DNA of 64,000 nucleotides from Pilasporangium apinafurcum (GCA_001600495.1 BCKE01000052.1:211755-275754), one strand, 5' to 3'. Counted from the first letter of the stretch, positions 1 to 11,492 are shown. Numbers and translations: made by a program. The notes: generated by a model not told the origin, from the letters alone.

Positions 1-605
1 GAATACTCATCTTTGACTGCTAATTACTCGACAACCACTAGTTCGATTTGAACGCTGTTTGCTTTGTTCATCATTACAAATAAAAAACTATCCTATGCCA
101 AAATATTATGTGCTAAAAGGCAGTTGCGGATTTTTTGAGTTTAGGAAAACAACTGAAAACTGGCACCGTTGGCTCGCGGATTGCTTGTTAAAGAGAAGAA
201 TTGGTTTTTTGTTCTTGTGGTTGTCAAGAAAAGTAACCTACTTAGATAAGATATTTAAAAAAAAGAAATACCGGTAGAATACTGGTTTACCTGCCATACA
301 AGCCTGGCATCATCATTCACTAAACCCGAGGTTATTATCAAAAGCGCTACTAAGTAATACATTGTAAATATACATGATCCTTTTAAAAGTCATCAAATCC
401 ATCAAATCATATATTAAATATCATAATAATCAACTTTATTTTATTTCTTATAACCTTTTTAAAATAATCATCAGAGCTCTAGTGTTAACGTTCGGCGCAC
501 ACAGATCCATCTAATCTGTTGCGCATACACAGTCACAGCGAGCAGTTTTATTTCAGATTTGGCTCTAGAACGCACAAGCACCTTCGATTGATCTGGAAGA
601 CCACC
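1..605. other. AT-rich upstream region, no gene seen
   Basis: This stretch is AT-rich, with poly-A/T runs around 245-270 and 360-470. A 72-codon open frame at 59-277 has no recognisable motif and looks like chance. The last ~120 bases (after 480) become GC-richer and are probably the promoter and 5' leader of the gene starting at 606. Confidence 0.5.
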
Positions 606-2231
606 ATGGCGTCGTCGTCCGCGCATTTGCAACAGAGTTTGGGCGAGTCGGAAGTCTTTGACTTGGTCTGCGACTACCTCCGCACACGACAGTTCTTTGA
701 AGCCGAACGAACGCTGCGATCGGAGCGTGAACGCGTGGAATTAACCACTGTGCCTGCTTCATCTTCCTCTTCCGCACATGAAAATCAGGAAGATTTCTCA
801 GCGGAATCATCGACGCTCTCGTCGCGATTGGAATTTATGTTGGAACGCAGTTATGTCACACAGCTAGTCTCTGGTTCAGGACAAGCCGAACCGGAAAAGA
901 TTTTCATTCCTCGTCATGAAATTGAAACCAAACCAAAACGGGTGCGTGCGAATTTGGACGGTAATGAAGCATTGGAAGTCACGGACGGCGAGGTGAACCG
1001 TAACGCCTTGGAGGACGAAGACGCGGATGAATTTAGCATCAGCACACGCTTGGTGACCTTTGACGCCTGCAAGGACGACCCGCATGGCTCCGCCACAATG
1101 CCGATCTATCAAACGTCGACTTTCGCCCAGCCTTCCGCCACAAATTTCGGTGCTTATGACTACACACGCTCGGGCAACCCGACACGTGCGGCGTTTGAGC
1201 GACAAATGGCAGAGTTGGAGTACGGTCACCGTGCGTTTGCGTTTACAAGCGGCATGGCGGCACTCTCGGCGGTCACGCGACTGGCACATCACGGTGATGA
1301 GATCGTGTTGTCGGACGATTCCTATGGCGGCACATACCGGTTGCTGAGCAAAGTAGCGGCGAAGAACGGCGTCAAGATCACGTACGTCGACTTGTCAGGT
1401 GAAAATGGCCCCAAAAATTTGGCAGCAGTTGTGTCGGAGGCGACCAAGTTGGTTATGATGGAATCGCCGACGAACCCGATGCAGCGCGTCTGTGACATCA
1501 AGAAGCTGGCAGAAGTTGCTCATCAAGTCGGTGCGTTGCTCTCAGTGGATAACACCATGATGAGCCCTGTGCTACAGAATCCATTGAAGCTTGGCGCAGA
1601 TATCGTTGTCCACTCGGCTACCAAGTTCGTCTGTGGGCATAGTGACACCATGTCGGGGGTTGTTATTGCCAAAGACCCGGAATTGTGCCGCGACATTTAC
1701 TTTTACCAGAACGCTGAAGGGACAGGGCTTGCGCCATTTGACTGTTGGTTGCTGTTGCGTGGTGTGAAGACCATGAGTTTGCGTGTGATGCAGGCGCAAC
1801 AGAATGCAGAACAGATTGCTAGTTTCCTACACGACCATCCATCGGTCACGAAAGTCTACTACAGCAGTCTGTTGCCAGCGAACTCGCCTGATCGTGCGAT
1901 CCATGAGTCTCAGGCGAAGGGATCTGGCTCGGTCGTCTGCTTCCGTACGGGCTCGCTCGATTTCTCGCAACACATTGTCACGGTCACCAAGCTGTTTAAG
2001 ATCACCGTGAGCTTTGGTAGTGTCAATTCGTTGATTTCGTTGCCGGGGGCGATGTCTCATGCGAGTATTCCAGAGGAAGTTCGCAAGGCCCGATCATTCC
2101 CAGAAGATCTTGTGCGGTTGTCGATTGGTGTAGAAGACGTGAAAGACCTCATTAAGGATCTTTCCCAATCCTTCCAGACGTACGTTCCTAAAGAACAACG
2201 ACAAACTACTGCTGCCGCTTTGGTGCAGTAA
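606..2231 (+). CDS. Cystathionine lyase (Cys/Met metabolism PLP enzyme) with N-terminal LisH-like motif
   Basis: Predicted 541-residue PLP-dependent transsulfuration enzyme. The ATG at 606 sits in a near-perfect Kozak context (CCACCATGG); the 29 codons before it in frame are unlikely to be coding. Residues ~13-40 resemble a LisH dimerisation motif (FDLVCDYLRTRQFFEAERTL), followed by a Ser/Glu-rich linker. The catalytic domain starts near residue 145 with STRLVTFDACKDDPHGS, then YDYTRSGNPTR, FTSGMAAL, ESPTNP and the lysine motif SATKFVCGHSD (Schiff-base Lys at about residue 340), and ends with LSIGVEDVKDLIKDL. The family cleaves cystathionine, as beta-lyase (methionine synthesis) or gamma-lyase (cysteine synthesis). 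I lean to beta-lyase of the plant/bacterial kind but cannot separate the two by eye. A LisH extension is unusual for this family. No intron is needed. Confidence 0.9.
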   Translation: MASSSAHLQQSLGESEVFDLVCDYLRTRQFFEAERTLRSERERVELTTVPASSSSSAHENQEDFSAESSTLSSRLEFMLERSYVTQLVSGSGQAEPEKIFIPRHEIETKPKRVRANLDGNEALEVTDGEVNRNALEDEDADEFSISTRLVTFDACKDDPHGSATMPIYQTSTFAQPSATNFGAYDYTRSGNPTRAAFERQMAELEYGHRAFAFTSGMAALSAVTRLAHHGDEIVLSDDSYGGTYRLLSKVAAKNGVKITYVDLSGENGPKNLAAVVSEATKLVMMESPTNPMQRVCDIKKLAEVAHQVGALLSVDNTMMSPVLQNPLKLGADIVVHSATKFVCGHSDTMSGVVIAKDPELCRDIYFYQNAEGTGLAPFDCWLLLRGVKTMSLRVMQAQQNAEQIASFLHDHPSVTKVYYSSLLPANSPDRAIHESQAKGSGSVVCFRTGSLDFSQHIVTVTKLFKITVSFGSVNSLISLPGAMSHASIPEEVRKARSFPEDLVRLSIGVEDVKDLIKDLSQSFQTYVPKEQRQTTAAALVQ

Positions 2232-3410
2232 AGAGAGAAAAGAAGATGCTAGTAATTGCGTGGCATGGGAATCTCTGAAGGCGTGATTATGAACACGCCA
2301 TTCATGGAATCAAACGGTGAAGAGAAGGAACAAGCTGCTAGCAAACAGTTGGTGGTTTGTGATGTTCTCGACTGTCGTTTATCTTATCTCCGCTTCGTGG
2401 ATGTGTGTATGAGAGAGGAAGAAGCGCAGATGAATCCATGCTGGACAAAACTAAGTTAGAACATGTAAGTTTGTGTATATCTAGAGCCAAAAATGAACGG
2501 AACCAGCAATGGCGCGTTTACTATTGTCATTACCGATTATATGTGGTTGATGTTATACTTGATACTCTTCTGTTCTTCGCTTTCATGGAATGAAATCTTA
2601 GTGCAGCAAGCATTTAATGATGATCAAAGATGGCACTTCTTTACGAGTGAATGGAGAACACTTTGTTCTTGACTGAATTAGGCGACAATCTCTTTGGCGC
2701 TTGTGATCGAATAGATGCACACGTGTGTACACAGGAAAAGCACAACCATCTTCAACGAGGCTCGTGTATAAAAAATGTATGTGCAGAGCAGTTTGCACTG
2801 CATTTTTTGATAACGGGAATGCAGCTCTAGAGAATCTTGGAAGCAAGTCCTCGTTGCCCATACTGTTTCATCCCTGTATAAGAAAAGTATGACGCATGTT
2901 CCAAACTTGCGATTTCGGATACGATGACCAATTTTTCACAGAAAAAACGACACACTTCAAACATTGAAAATATTTTTCTTATCTAAGGAAAAGGGATGAA
3001 CACAAAATCAGCCGAGCGCTTGTGGTATCCGAAAAAAAGAATTCAGAGAGAAAGGGAAGTTCCATTATCTCAGGCAAGCTCCGATCAACCACACCAAGAG
3101 CTGCCGCAATTTGGAAATCTGTAACAGTCTGTCTGTGTAGTTTTTCCACACTCGCACCAAGATTTATAAACGTGGACATTGGAGTAGATCAGCGACCTTG
3201 GTATCATCATGAGCGACAATTCTGGCATTGTACTGACCGATGACCTGGAACAATATCATCAGAAGTTGGTTTCTTACATCACCTCTAGTATTCACGAAAG
3301 AAAGAGAGCGAGAGAGATAGAATGAGGGTGAGATGGCATCCAAAGTCTTCTATATTTAAGGACTCTCTCCTTCCCAGTTGCTCGTATCGTTTGCTACACT
3401 GTTCTTTTGC
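2232..3410. other. Intergenic region, no gene seen
   Basis: About 1.2 kb between a + strand gene and the 3' end of a - strand gene, so it mainly holds two 3' regions. Short open frames on both strands (for example 2598-2861 and 3022-3243) show no motif and no domain-like composition. A purine-rich GA tract lies at about 3295-3330. Confidence 0.5.
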
Positions 3411-5143
3411 TTAAGGTGAAAGTGGTTGCCGTTTTTTGAGCCGCCCCAGGAGTGAATCAAGCCGCTGTTGCATATTGTCATCGCTTACTGCCGTCTCGTA
3501 GATTTGCTCCTGATGGGGTCGACTGGCTGATTCGGGTGGAACTACATAATCCGCTTTGTGTTTTTCATGATTCGAAATACTTGGTACTTTGCTTGCCGCT
3601 GTCATCTGAATCGGTTGCGTCTCTGTCCTTAATACCACCTGCGGTGATTGCAAGGAAGATTGAATGGAAAAATGATCATCTTCTGGGTCAAACATCACAT
3701 TTTGACGATAGACATCGCAATGGTGCTCCATAGCTTTATGATGCGTTTCCACTGCTAAATACAAGAACTCATTCGCTTCAAGCAAACGAGTTGTCGTTCT
3801 ACTCGCAGGTTGACTGGATAAAAACGCGTTTGCCGTATGCATAAACTGAAATACACAGACAACATCTGAGCATCGAACAATAATATAACGAGAGGCAGCC
3901 ACACTAGTACTCTCTCACCTCCACATACAAATCGTCCATTTTTGAGCCAAAAATGGTCTGTGACAAAGACTCGACCTGCGTTTTCGATAGCCAAAGTGGA
4001 GAAATGCTAACTGCACTGGAGGATCTGCGTGGCTTTCGATCACTTTCCTGCGACGATTTCGTCGACACCGATGGTCGATATGTGGCTGTGCTTAGCATTC
4101 GCTGAGGGAATCGACGGTGTAAGATACAGAGAATATTCTCATTCGGACACAGTATTTATGAGACTTACATGAAGTGTTGATCTAGCGAACAAAAAGAAAA
4201 CCAATGTTGAATCTGAAAATTTTCCTTGTAGGAAAGATGAAAACAGCTCGATATCGATTCGCTAACGTGCACAGCGTCGAAGAGAGAGAAATCAGGTTGA
4301 TGAAACAAATTATGGACATAAAATGATGAGAATAACAGATTATTACATGTTGGAGACTGGCCAGTCCTTCAATAAGGTCCCATGCTTGCTGTTCAACTAG
4401 TTTCTTAAGCCCAAAACGATTGGTGAGGTAATGGATAATGAATTTCGCAAATTGGTTGGTTGATGCATTCGTATTGCCACTCTCTGATGGCGCCTGTCTC
4501 ATTGTGTAATACATGAATATTGTTTGACGAGGAATCATGGATAGAGCATGAGCGTCTCTACATACATTGCTGCCATTACTGCTGTCTTCATATCGAGCGT
4601 CGTATATATCGTTGATCAGGCGAGCGAGCCGTGTTTCCTTCACATACACACCAGTACCACTTGCAGTATGTACATTGCGGTCTCCGAGCTATTCAAAGAG
4701 TACATATGCACAGGTGTTTACTAGGAATGCGACCAGGTACGTAAAGTGAAGGCAATCAATACCAATAGAATGAGGTTGGCGAATTGATGCAAATGCTCAG
4801 GGACTTTAGCCAACCGAGCATCCAGCGGCGGTTGTGAGTCGGATGTGGTGGCTGGTTTTTCCATTTCTATTTGCTCATCATGCTGATTAACTTGAGCAGA
4901 AAGAATATTCTGAGGTGTTTCTAGGCGAATGTTGGCCACATATCGTCCATCGCTGTCACGTTTGACAAACTGGAAAAGTTTGGGAAAAATCGGTTAGATA
5001 ATCAGCGCGTATACGTCTACTACCCAACGCATTCATATTTAGTGTACCTTCACATCGTTGTCCAGCAGAAATTGCGTGTAACTAACTTTTGCTTTTGGGC
5101 TCAATTCGCCAAAGACCACGACATGTGCGACCTCATCCAGCAT
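3411..5143 (-). CDS. Unrecognised five-exon gene
   Basis: I do not recognise the family. A consistent in-frame splice model on the - strand is 5143-5048, 4969-4722, 4659-4347, 4101-3919, 3845-3411 (424 residues), with GT-AG introns and matching phases (0, 2, 0, 0). The start ATG at 5143 opens with MLDEVAHVVVFGELSP. Visible parts are a hydrophobic stretch (LILLVLIAFTLRTW) in exon 2, a helical exon 3 (TRLARLINDIYDARY, then FAKFIIHYLTNRFGLKK), a Ser-rich basic exon 4, and exon 5 with a helical LLEANEFLYLAVETHHKAME and an acidic patch. The 245-base third intron is long for this locus and may hide a small exon. The preserved reading frame across five exons argues for a real gene. Splice sites are predictions, and the hydrophobic part of exon 2 could be misassigned intron. 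Confidence 0.6.
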
Positions 5144-5633
5144 GTCGCTTTGTCTCCACGTTTGTTTTTCTTTTGAGCTGTAACTTCAACATTCAGTTAA
5201 TTTACCGAAAGATTCGTGTAATTTATAAAACTGACAAATACCGGTATATTACTTTGAAAAGTTCAGAAAACACCCATCCCCATTTCCCCGTTTGTGCAAT
5301 CTGATGCAGCTGGTCGATTCAAACACCTGGTGATGGCAGGTGTGACCAGTCGCCTCTAAGCGTTTCACCTGAAATTAACGACAGGAAAGGATCTATAATC
5401 CGGATTTGCTATTATAATTCAATAAAACCGTCCAATTTTCTTATTGAAAAAATATTCTAAAATCAGGTTTTAGTTTATCTGGTGGTGAAGGTGGAATTTT
5501 CTTGTGCTTTTAGGTTTTTATTGTCAAGTGACCATCACTCCTGCTCGCGAAGGTTGGGATGGAGGTTGCCATTTCCGCATCCACGCCAACCAGTGCAAGC
5601 AGCAACCGCCGATAGATAGCGAAGAAAGCCAAT
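5144..5633. other. Divergent promoter region
   Basis: About 490 bases between the ATG of the - strand unknown gene (5143) and the ATG of asparagine synthetase (5634). It should hold both promoters. I see one initiator-like element (5535-5541) and AT-rich sequence at 5440-5480; no other gene. Confidence 0.5.
5535..5541 (+). promoter_or_regulatory. Oomycete initiator-like element upstream of asparagine synthetase
   Basis: TCACTCC matches the oomycete initiator consensus TCAYTYY and lies 93 bases upstream of the ATG at 5634, a usual 5' leader length for these organisms. The motif is short, so it could be chance. Confidence 0.35.
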
Positions 5634-7421
5634 ATGTGTGGGATTGTAGCGATTTTTGCGTCCATGATGAAGGAGAACGATCTCCGCCAGGCTGCTCTCG
5701 ATGCTGGCAAGAAGTACGTCACTTTTGTTAGATGTTGTCATATGCAACTCTCAATTCATTTAAGAAAAAAGAAAGCTCATTTGTTATGTATGTGATTTTG
5801 AAACAACAGGATCCAGCATCGTGGCCCGGATTGGAACGGCATTCGTGTGTTCCCTGAAAAAGGTATCGCCATTGAGCACGAACGACTGGGAATTGTCGAC
5901 CCGGAATCGGGTGCGCAGCCGCTTTTGAGCTCCGACCCGGAGAAAACCATTACGCTGGCGGTGAACGGTGAAATTTACAACCACAAAGAACTCGCGGCTC
6001 AATTGGAAACACCCTATAAGTTTACCACCAAGTCTGACTGTGAAGTCATCATCCCATTGTACTTGGAGCATGGTGTGAACTTTGTCAACAAGTTGCGTGG
6101 CATGTTTTCGTTTGTGCTTTATGATGCGAAGAAAGATTTCTTCATGGCTGCGCGTGACCACATGGGTATCACACCATTGTACTATGGTTATGGCGCGGAT
6201 GGTAGTGTCTGCTTTGCCTCAGAAATGAAGGCTTTGGAACACGTTTGCGTTCGCTTTGAAGTGTTCCCACCTGGTCATGTGTTTACCAGTGAGACTGAAT
6301 CATGCACCCCATGGTTCAACCCGTCATGGTACGCCCCTGATCACATAGGCAAGACGCCTCTTGATCTTAAGGTCCTGCGTGAAGCGTTCGAAAACTCCGT
6401 GAAGCGACGCATGATGGCTGATGTGCCATGGGGCGTGTTACTCTCTGGTGGGTTGGATTCTTCTTTGGTGGCGTCTATTGCTGTTCGTGAGAAGCAAAAG
6501 TTGGTTGCTGCAGGAGGAGAATGGATGAACAAAATCCACTCGTTCACGATTGGTTTGGAGAACTCACCCGATCTTAAGGCTGCTCAGGAAGTCGCCGAAT
6601 TTTTGGGCACGATTCACCATTCCTATACCTACACGATTCAGGAAGGACTCGATGCGATTTCGGAAGTCATCAAGCATATTGAAACGTATGATGTCACCAC
6701 AATTCGTGCATCTACACCTATGTTCTTGATGTCGCGAAAGATTAAGGCCATGGGAATCAAGATGGTGTTGTCTGGAGAAGGCGCTGACGAGGTGTTTGGC
6801 GGTTACCTGTACTTCCACAAGGCTCCCAATGCAGAAGCGTTCCACCGCGAAACTGTTGACAAGCTTCGAGCTCTGCATCAATACGATTGCTTGCGAGCTA
6901 ACAAAGCCACTAGTGCCTGGGGACTTGAAGCCCGTGTGCCGTTTTTGGATGCTGATTTCTTGGAAGTAGCCATGAATATTGATACACGCGAAAAGATGAT
7001 CGATGCAAAGAACGGCAAACTTGAAAAGTACATTATTCGCAAAGCCTTTGACGACGAGGAGAATCCATATCTTCCTAAGCGAATTCTGTGGCGTCAAAAG
7101 GAGCAATTCTCGGATGGTGTTGGATATGGCTGGATCGATTCGCTGCGGGATTTGGCTGAGCGCACTGTCACTGACCGCCAGATGTTGCATGCCGAACGAC
7201 TTTTCCCATACAACACCCCACAAACCAAGGAAGCTTACATGTATAGAAGCATCTTCCAGAAGCATTTCGAAAAGGAGGTTGCTGCTCAAACGGTTCCGGG
7301 CGGACCAAGTATTGCCTGCAGTACAGCTGCTGCAATCGAATGGGATGCAGCTTTCAAGAACAGTGCTGATCCTTCTGGCCGCGCTATTGCTGGCGTTCAC
7401 GTGGATGCGTACAACAACTAG
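5634..7421 (+). CDS. Asparagine synthetase (glutamine-hydrolysing), class B
   Basis: Makes asparagine from aspartate, ATP and glutamine in the cytosol. Two exons: 5634-5713 and 5810-7421, with a 96-base GT-AG intron in phase 2; 563 residues. The first exon begins MCGIVAIFAS, so the catalytic Cys2 of the N-terminal nucleophile glutaminase is present. Joining restores IQHRGPDWNG, followed by VNGEIYNH and the DHMGITPLYYG region of the amidotransferase domain. The C-terminal synthetase domain has the ATP pyrophosphatase loop SGGLDSS (from about residue 239), MVLSGEGADEVFGGY and WGLEARVPFLD. Length fits bacterial AsnB and plant or animal ASNS. All expected catalytic motifs are intact, so it is probably functional. 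Without the first exon the gene would wrongly appear to lack the nucleophile. Confidence 0.96.
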
Positions 7422-7757
7422 AGTCGTAGTGGTGTTGTGGAGCAGTTTGCTGCTAATCACCAAAGATTTATAGGATAATCGCCAGTCATCATGATAGAAA
7501 CAAATGAACAAATTTGAGCAAGGAATGCATTGACATGGGCATATTGAGATATGTTTTATTTCGTCTTACCATTGTTGGAGTCAGTGTCAGTCTACTTTTG
7601 TAGCCATGATCCCAATCCCCTACCGCGTGTGACGCAATTAGGCCAAAGAAACGACAAAGTGCATGACGACGAAACGTACACAAATGCAGAACCAAGATGC
7701 TTATTTTTGTCAAACATTGTCAATCAAATAGCCTCGATCAAACATCGTTGATTTCAC
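7422..7757. other. Intergenic region, no gene seen
   Basis: 336 bases between asparagine synthetase and the TTLL gene, both on the + strand. It holds the 3' region of the first and the promoter and leader of the second. No structured element or motif stands out. Confidence 0.5.
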
Positions 7758-10700
7758 ATGCAACAAGCAGAAGTTGGCGCGAGCATTGATGCACGCTGGG
7801 AAGAGCCAACCTGTTCGTTCATGTTGAAACCAACACTTCCTTCGCTGCAAAGCGGTGACAAAGGTAGTTCCTCAATCGGAACTCTTCCTCTTCTAATTCC
7901 ACATCCAAGTGCACCGGCACCGCCAGATAACTTAACGCAGCAAGATCAGCGTTACAAGAGTCGACTTCAGCAACCACGCCAGCGATATGCAATGCGTGCT
8001 GAAGAATCTTTGTTACTTAAGTTCCCGACACTCGTGAAGCCACTACACAAACCTGTCACTGAACCAGCAAAGCGCAAATGCAATCAAGAAGAAGAAGATG
8101 ACAGTGTCCCGGAACGAAATGATAGCGAGAATGAGAACAATGGCTGTGAATTTCCAAATCGGACAGGAAGTAGTAGAACCTCTTCATCGTCGTCAGCTCC
8201 TTCACGAGCAGCTATAGATAAGAACCGCGATTTCATCAAGGAGCTAGAAGAGAAAAAGCGAAAGGAAAAGGAAGATCAAGAGCGGAGAGAACAGAGGAAG
8301 CAAAAGTTACATGAGAAACTCAGTCGCAAGATCCTAAACGAAGCAGCGCAAGCCCGGCAGAAGAACATCGCAACGCCAGAAGTAGACGATTCTACGAATG
8401 ACGCGAATCAGCATCAGTCGCGTGAAGGCATAGAAACAGAAGGATCTCCACAGGATGACGGTGCAAATGAAGATAATAAAGATGACGACGCTGAAACTAA
8501 CAATCGGAAGGAAAAGGCCAAGCGACAAAGACGATTGCTCAAAAAGCAACAGGCATATTTGGAGAAAATTGAAGCGAAGAAACGAGAACGCCAAGAGGAG
8601 TTCGAGAAAGAACAGGAACGTGAGCGCCAGAAGCACGAGAAAGTAAAAAGCTCTGTTCTGGACGCAATCTACGACACAAACAAGCGCTTGCTTGAAGATA
8701 ACGAAAGTAACCTTAGAACAGCAGAGGAGACAGAGTTGGAAAGACGCAAAACTGGCAGTGTGCATGTTGGCTCAATGCCTGTCCCGGTTGGAGGGGCGAT
8801 TGCATTATTACGCGAACGAAAGGAACTTTCACAACAAGCAGCTCAAGATGAGATATCCGAAGAACAAAAGCAGCGTCTAAAGGAGCAACGAGATGCGATA
8901 AATAAGAAGCAGCAGGAATACTTACAAAAGCTGGCCGAGCAACGCAAAAACAAACAAAAAGAAGAAGAGGACGCACGAATATTGCAGGAAAGAAAAAGGA
9001 AGAAGATTCAGCAAGAGGCAATGTTACGTCTTCAAGAAGCTGCGAAACAACAGCAAGAAGCCGCTGCATCTGCAAAAGAGAGGCAGGAAGCGATGGCCGC
9101 GGAGAAACCCGCTGCTGGACCTCCAGTAGATGTAGAAGCAATGATTGCTCGACTGAGTAAGTTGAAAGATCGCGATGCTCAAGAAATTCCGGAAGCCCGT
9201 GACTTTAATGCTTGGAAGAAACGTCATGGTGTGCGTCTCGACCAAAAAGTGTTTTGCATGACCGGGTGGTATCCGGTGATTCGAGAGGAATTGGAAAAAC
9301 GTGGATGGTACTACAACCAGGAAAAAGTATCCCCTTTCTTCGATTTAAAATGGTCGCTAAAGAGCGATGATCTCAAAGGTTTTAAACTCGAGAAAGATCA
9401 GTACGTCAACCATTTCTTTCAGAATACCGCAATCACGACAAAGGTTGGTCTTCTTCACAACCTTCGTAATTTGACATGGTTTCAAAGCGAAGACATTGAC
9501 ACCACCTTTCCACGTGCCTACGACTTGAATGAACCACGCGACATGGAAACATTCGTTCAAGACTTTCGATACGTGTACGCGGAGGGTTTGCTGAAGGAAA
9601 TTGCTAAATATGGTCTCGAAGAGAGGCATCGAACGTTGCCAATGTATTTAAACCAGGCGCTACTTGATGTTCTGTTGTCGGTTGGAAGGAAAAAAGTCAA
9701 AAGCAAGCGTGGAGAATATGACGAGTTGATGGAACAAATGGATAAAGATCCTGATGCTCTAGAAGAAAGTATCGATAATCCTTTGTCAATAGGTACTGAA
9801 GAGCTGGTCACGGACTTGGAGTGGGAAGTACTTACGAAATGCCAAATGGATAAGCCGGGCAAGCTGCGTGCATCCTTGACATACAAGAAGCGAACATATG
9901 CTGATGATAAAACGGATTCCATGTTTGCAGCCGACAATGGAGGATCACAGTTTAGCGGGCCACATACCGATACAGTGTTAACAGCGTACGAGAAGAAACA
10001 GCAAAAATTGGTTGAGAAACAGCGAATTGATGCATTTAACCGCGAGAAAGCACGTCTTGGTGATCTAATGACCAAAGTTGCCCCAATCACAGAAGATGCG
10101 ATACAAGAAGTGATTCGTGTGGTGCTACATTTGGAGAAGGTGTGTCCTCAATTTCACATGAATGGCGGTGGTGACTGGCTTGGCCGCAGTCAAGATGAAG
10201 AGAAATTTTTGTCCATTTCAAAGAAAAGTCTAAATGTATGGATCGTAAAGCCAGCAGGGATGTCTCGCGGCCGTGGGATTCGTGTTTTCAACAACCTGGA
10301 TCTGCTACTGGAATATGCCGATGTAGAAAACCATAAAGAGTGTCAATGGGTGGCGCAGAAATACATCGAAAACCCTCTGCTAGTGTGCAAGCGGAAGTTT
10401 GACATCCGTCAGTGGGTGCTAGTCACCGGATGGGATCCGCTGACTATCTGGTTCAACGAGCATTGCTACCTGCGTTTCTCATCCGAGGAATACTCCATGG
10501 ATGATCTCACGGACCAGTATGTACACTTAACCAATAACTCAATCCAGAAATACAGTGACAAGTTCAATGATATCTACACGACGGAGGATGGTGATATGCA
10601 AGTGGAGGGGAATATGTGGCACTCAGACGACTTTAAGGAATATCTTCGAACGAAATTGCAGAAACCTGACGTATGGGAGTCGCAAATCCAGAAACGGATG

Positions 10701-11492
10701 AAGGAAATCGTCGTCAGTTCGCTACAGTGTGTGCAAGATATGGTACAACATCGTAAAAATTGCTGTGAATTGTATGGGTATGATTTCATGCTCGATGAGA
10801 CTATGAAACCGTGGTTGATTGAAGTGAACAGCTCGCCTGCATGTGATTATAGTACACCCACCGCCAAGAAATATGTTGAAGCTGGTCTGGCAGGAATTAT
10901 TAAAATCATAGTAGACCATCGCGACTATGAACAGAAGAAGAAATATGGAGGTGGAGTTGCGGGATTGCAAGAGCCTGATACTGGTTGCTGGCAGCGAATC
11001 CACAAAGCAGAGCATGTTGGAAAACCATTGTCGTCGTTTGGCGCCGATTTCCATGTAAAAGGATTGAAAGTGCAGAAAACCCGACGCAGTGCGAACATAA
11101 ACGCTAATGGAAAAAGCAGCAAAAACAGCAACATCCCTGCGTCTGGATTTAGCGAAGATAGATTGAATGAGTGCCACAGCACAATCGACACTGTGACCAC
11201 CATCGCATCTGCGACAGCTAGGCTATCGATCCAAGATGGCGATACGTTTGACGATAATTTAGAAGGAATTGACGAAGAAGATACTGGCGGTATGAAAGTC
11301 TTGATCAACGAAATTAGTGATGACGACATTTTAGATAGGGACGACTCGTGTAATCATGAGGAAGAAGAAGATAATGATACATGTGGTGATATGTCGAAGC
11401 AAGAGCGACAACGTGATGAAGAAAACGCGAAGAAGCGCTGTCACGTCGCTGCTACGGGGGCAGAGGAAGAGTGCGATGACCCGCTTTTGTAA
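7758..11492 (+). CDS. Tubulin-tyrosine-ligase-like protein, probable tubulin glycylase (TTLL3/8-like)
   Basis: Single-exon, 1244 residues. TTLL enzymes ligate amino acids to tubulin side chains; the TTLL3/8 group adds glycine to axonemal tubulin, which would suit a flagellated zoospore. Residues 1-150 are low-complexity. Residues ~160-460 are a long charged coiled coil rich in Lys, Glu, Gln and Arg. The ATP-grasp TTL core runs from about residue 480 (FNAWKKRHGVRLDQKVFCMTG, RGWYYN) to about 1070. Clear family motifs are WIVKPAGMSRGRGI, WVAQKYIENPLL, KFDIRQWVLVTGWDPL, HLTNNSIQKYS, YGYDFMLDETMKPWLIEVN and the following SSPACDYSTP. The C-terminal ~170 residues are acidic and disordered. The glycylase call rests on similarity to TTLL3/8 in the WYPVIREELEKRGW and YDLNEPRDMETFVQDFR regions; a glutamylase or other TTLL activity is possible. 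Confidence 0.88.
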   Translation: MQQAEVGASIDARWEEPTCSFMLKPTLPSLQSGDKGSSSIGTLPLLIPHPSAPAPPDNLTQQDQRYKSRLQQPRQRYAMRAEESLLLKFPTLVKPLHKPVTEPAKRKCNQEEEDDSVPERNDSENENNGCEFPNRTGSSRTSSSSSAPSRAAIDKNRDFIKELEEKKRKEKEDQERREQRKQKLHEKLSRKILNEAAQARQKNIATPEVDDSTNDANQHQSREGIETEGSPQDDGANEDNKDDDAETNNRKEKAKRQRRLLKKQQAYLEKIEAKKRERQEEFEKEQERERQKHEKVKSSVLDAIYDTNKRLLEDNESNLRTAEETELERRKTGSVHVGSMPVPVGGAIALLRERKELSQQAAQDEISEEQKQRLKEQRDAINKKQQEYLQKLAEQRKNKQKEEEDARILQERKRKKIQQEAMLRLQEAAKQQQEAAASAKERQEAMAAEKPAAGPPVDVEAMIARLSKLKDRDAQEIPEARDFNAWKKRHGVRLDQKVFCMTGWYPVIREELEKRGWYYNQEKVSPFFDLKWSLKSDDLKGFKLEKDQYVNHFFQNTAITTKVGLLHNLRNLTWFQSEDIDTTFPRAYDLNEPRDMETFVQDFRYVYAEGLLKEIAKYGLEERHRTLPMYLNQALLDVLLSVGRKKVKSKRGEYDELMEQMDKDPDALEESIDNPLSIGTEELVTDLEWEVLTKCQMDKPGKLRASLTYKKRTYADDKTDSMFAADNGGSQFSGPHTDTVLTAYEKKQQKLVEKQRIDAFNREKARLGDLMTKVAPITEDAIQEVIRVVLHLEKVCPQFHMNGGGDWLGRSQDEEKFLSISKKSLNVWIVKPAGMSRGRGIRVFNNLDLLLEYADVENHKECQWVAQKYIENPLLVCKRKFDIRQWVLVTGWDPLTIWFNEHCYLRFSSEEYSMDDLTDQYVHLTNNSIQKYSDKFNDIYTTEDGDMQVEGNMWHSDDFKEYLRTKLQKPDVWESQIQKRMKEIVVSSLQCVQDMVQHRKNCCELYGYDFMLDETMKPWLIEVNSSPACDYSTPTAKKYVEAGLAGIIKIIVDHRDYEQKKKYGGGVAGLQEPDTGCWQRIHKAEHVGKPLSSFGADFHVKGLKVQKTRRSANINANGKSSKNSNIPASGFSEDRLNECHSTIDTVTTIASATARLSIQDGDTFDDNLEGIDEEDTGGMKVLINEISDDDILDRDDSCNHEEEEDNDTCGDMSKQERQRDEENAKKRCHVAATGAEEECDDPLL

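Noticed and set aside
7003-7511. Long antisense frames over asparagine synthetase (for example 6564-7511, - strand)
   Set aside because: Shadows of a strongly conserved enzyme gene; translated products have no motif.
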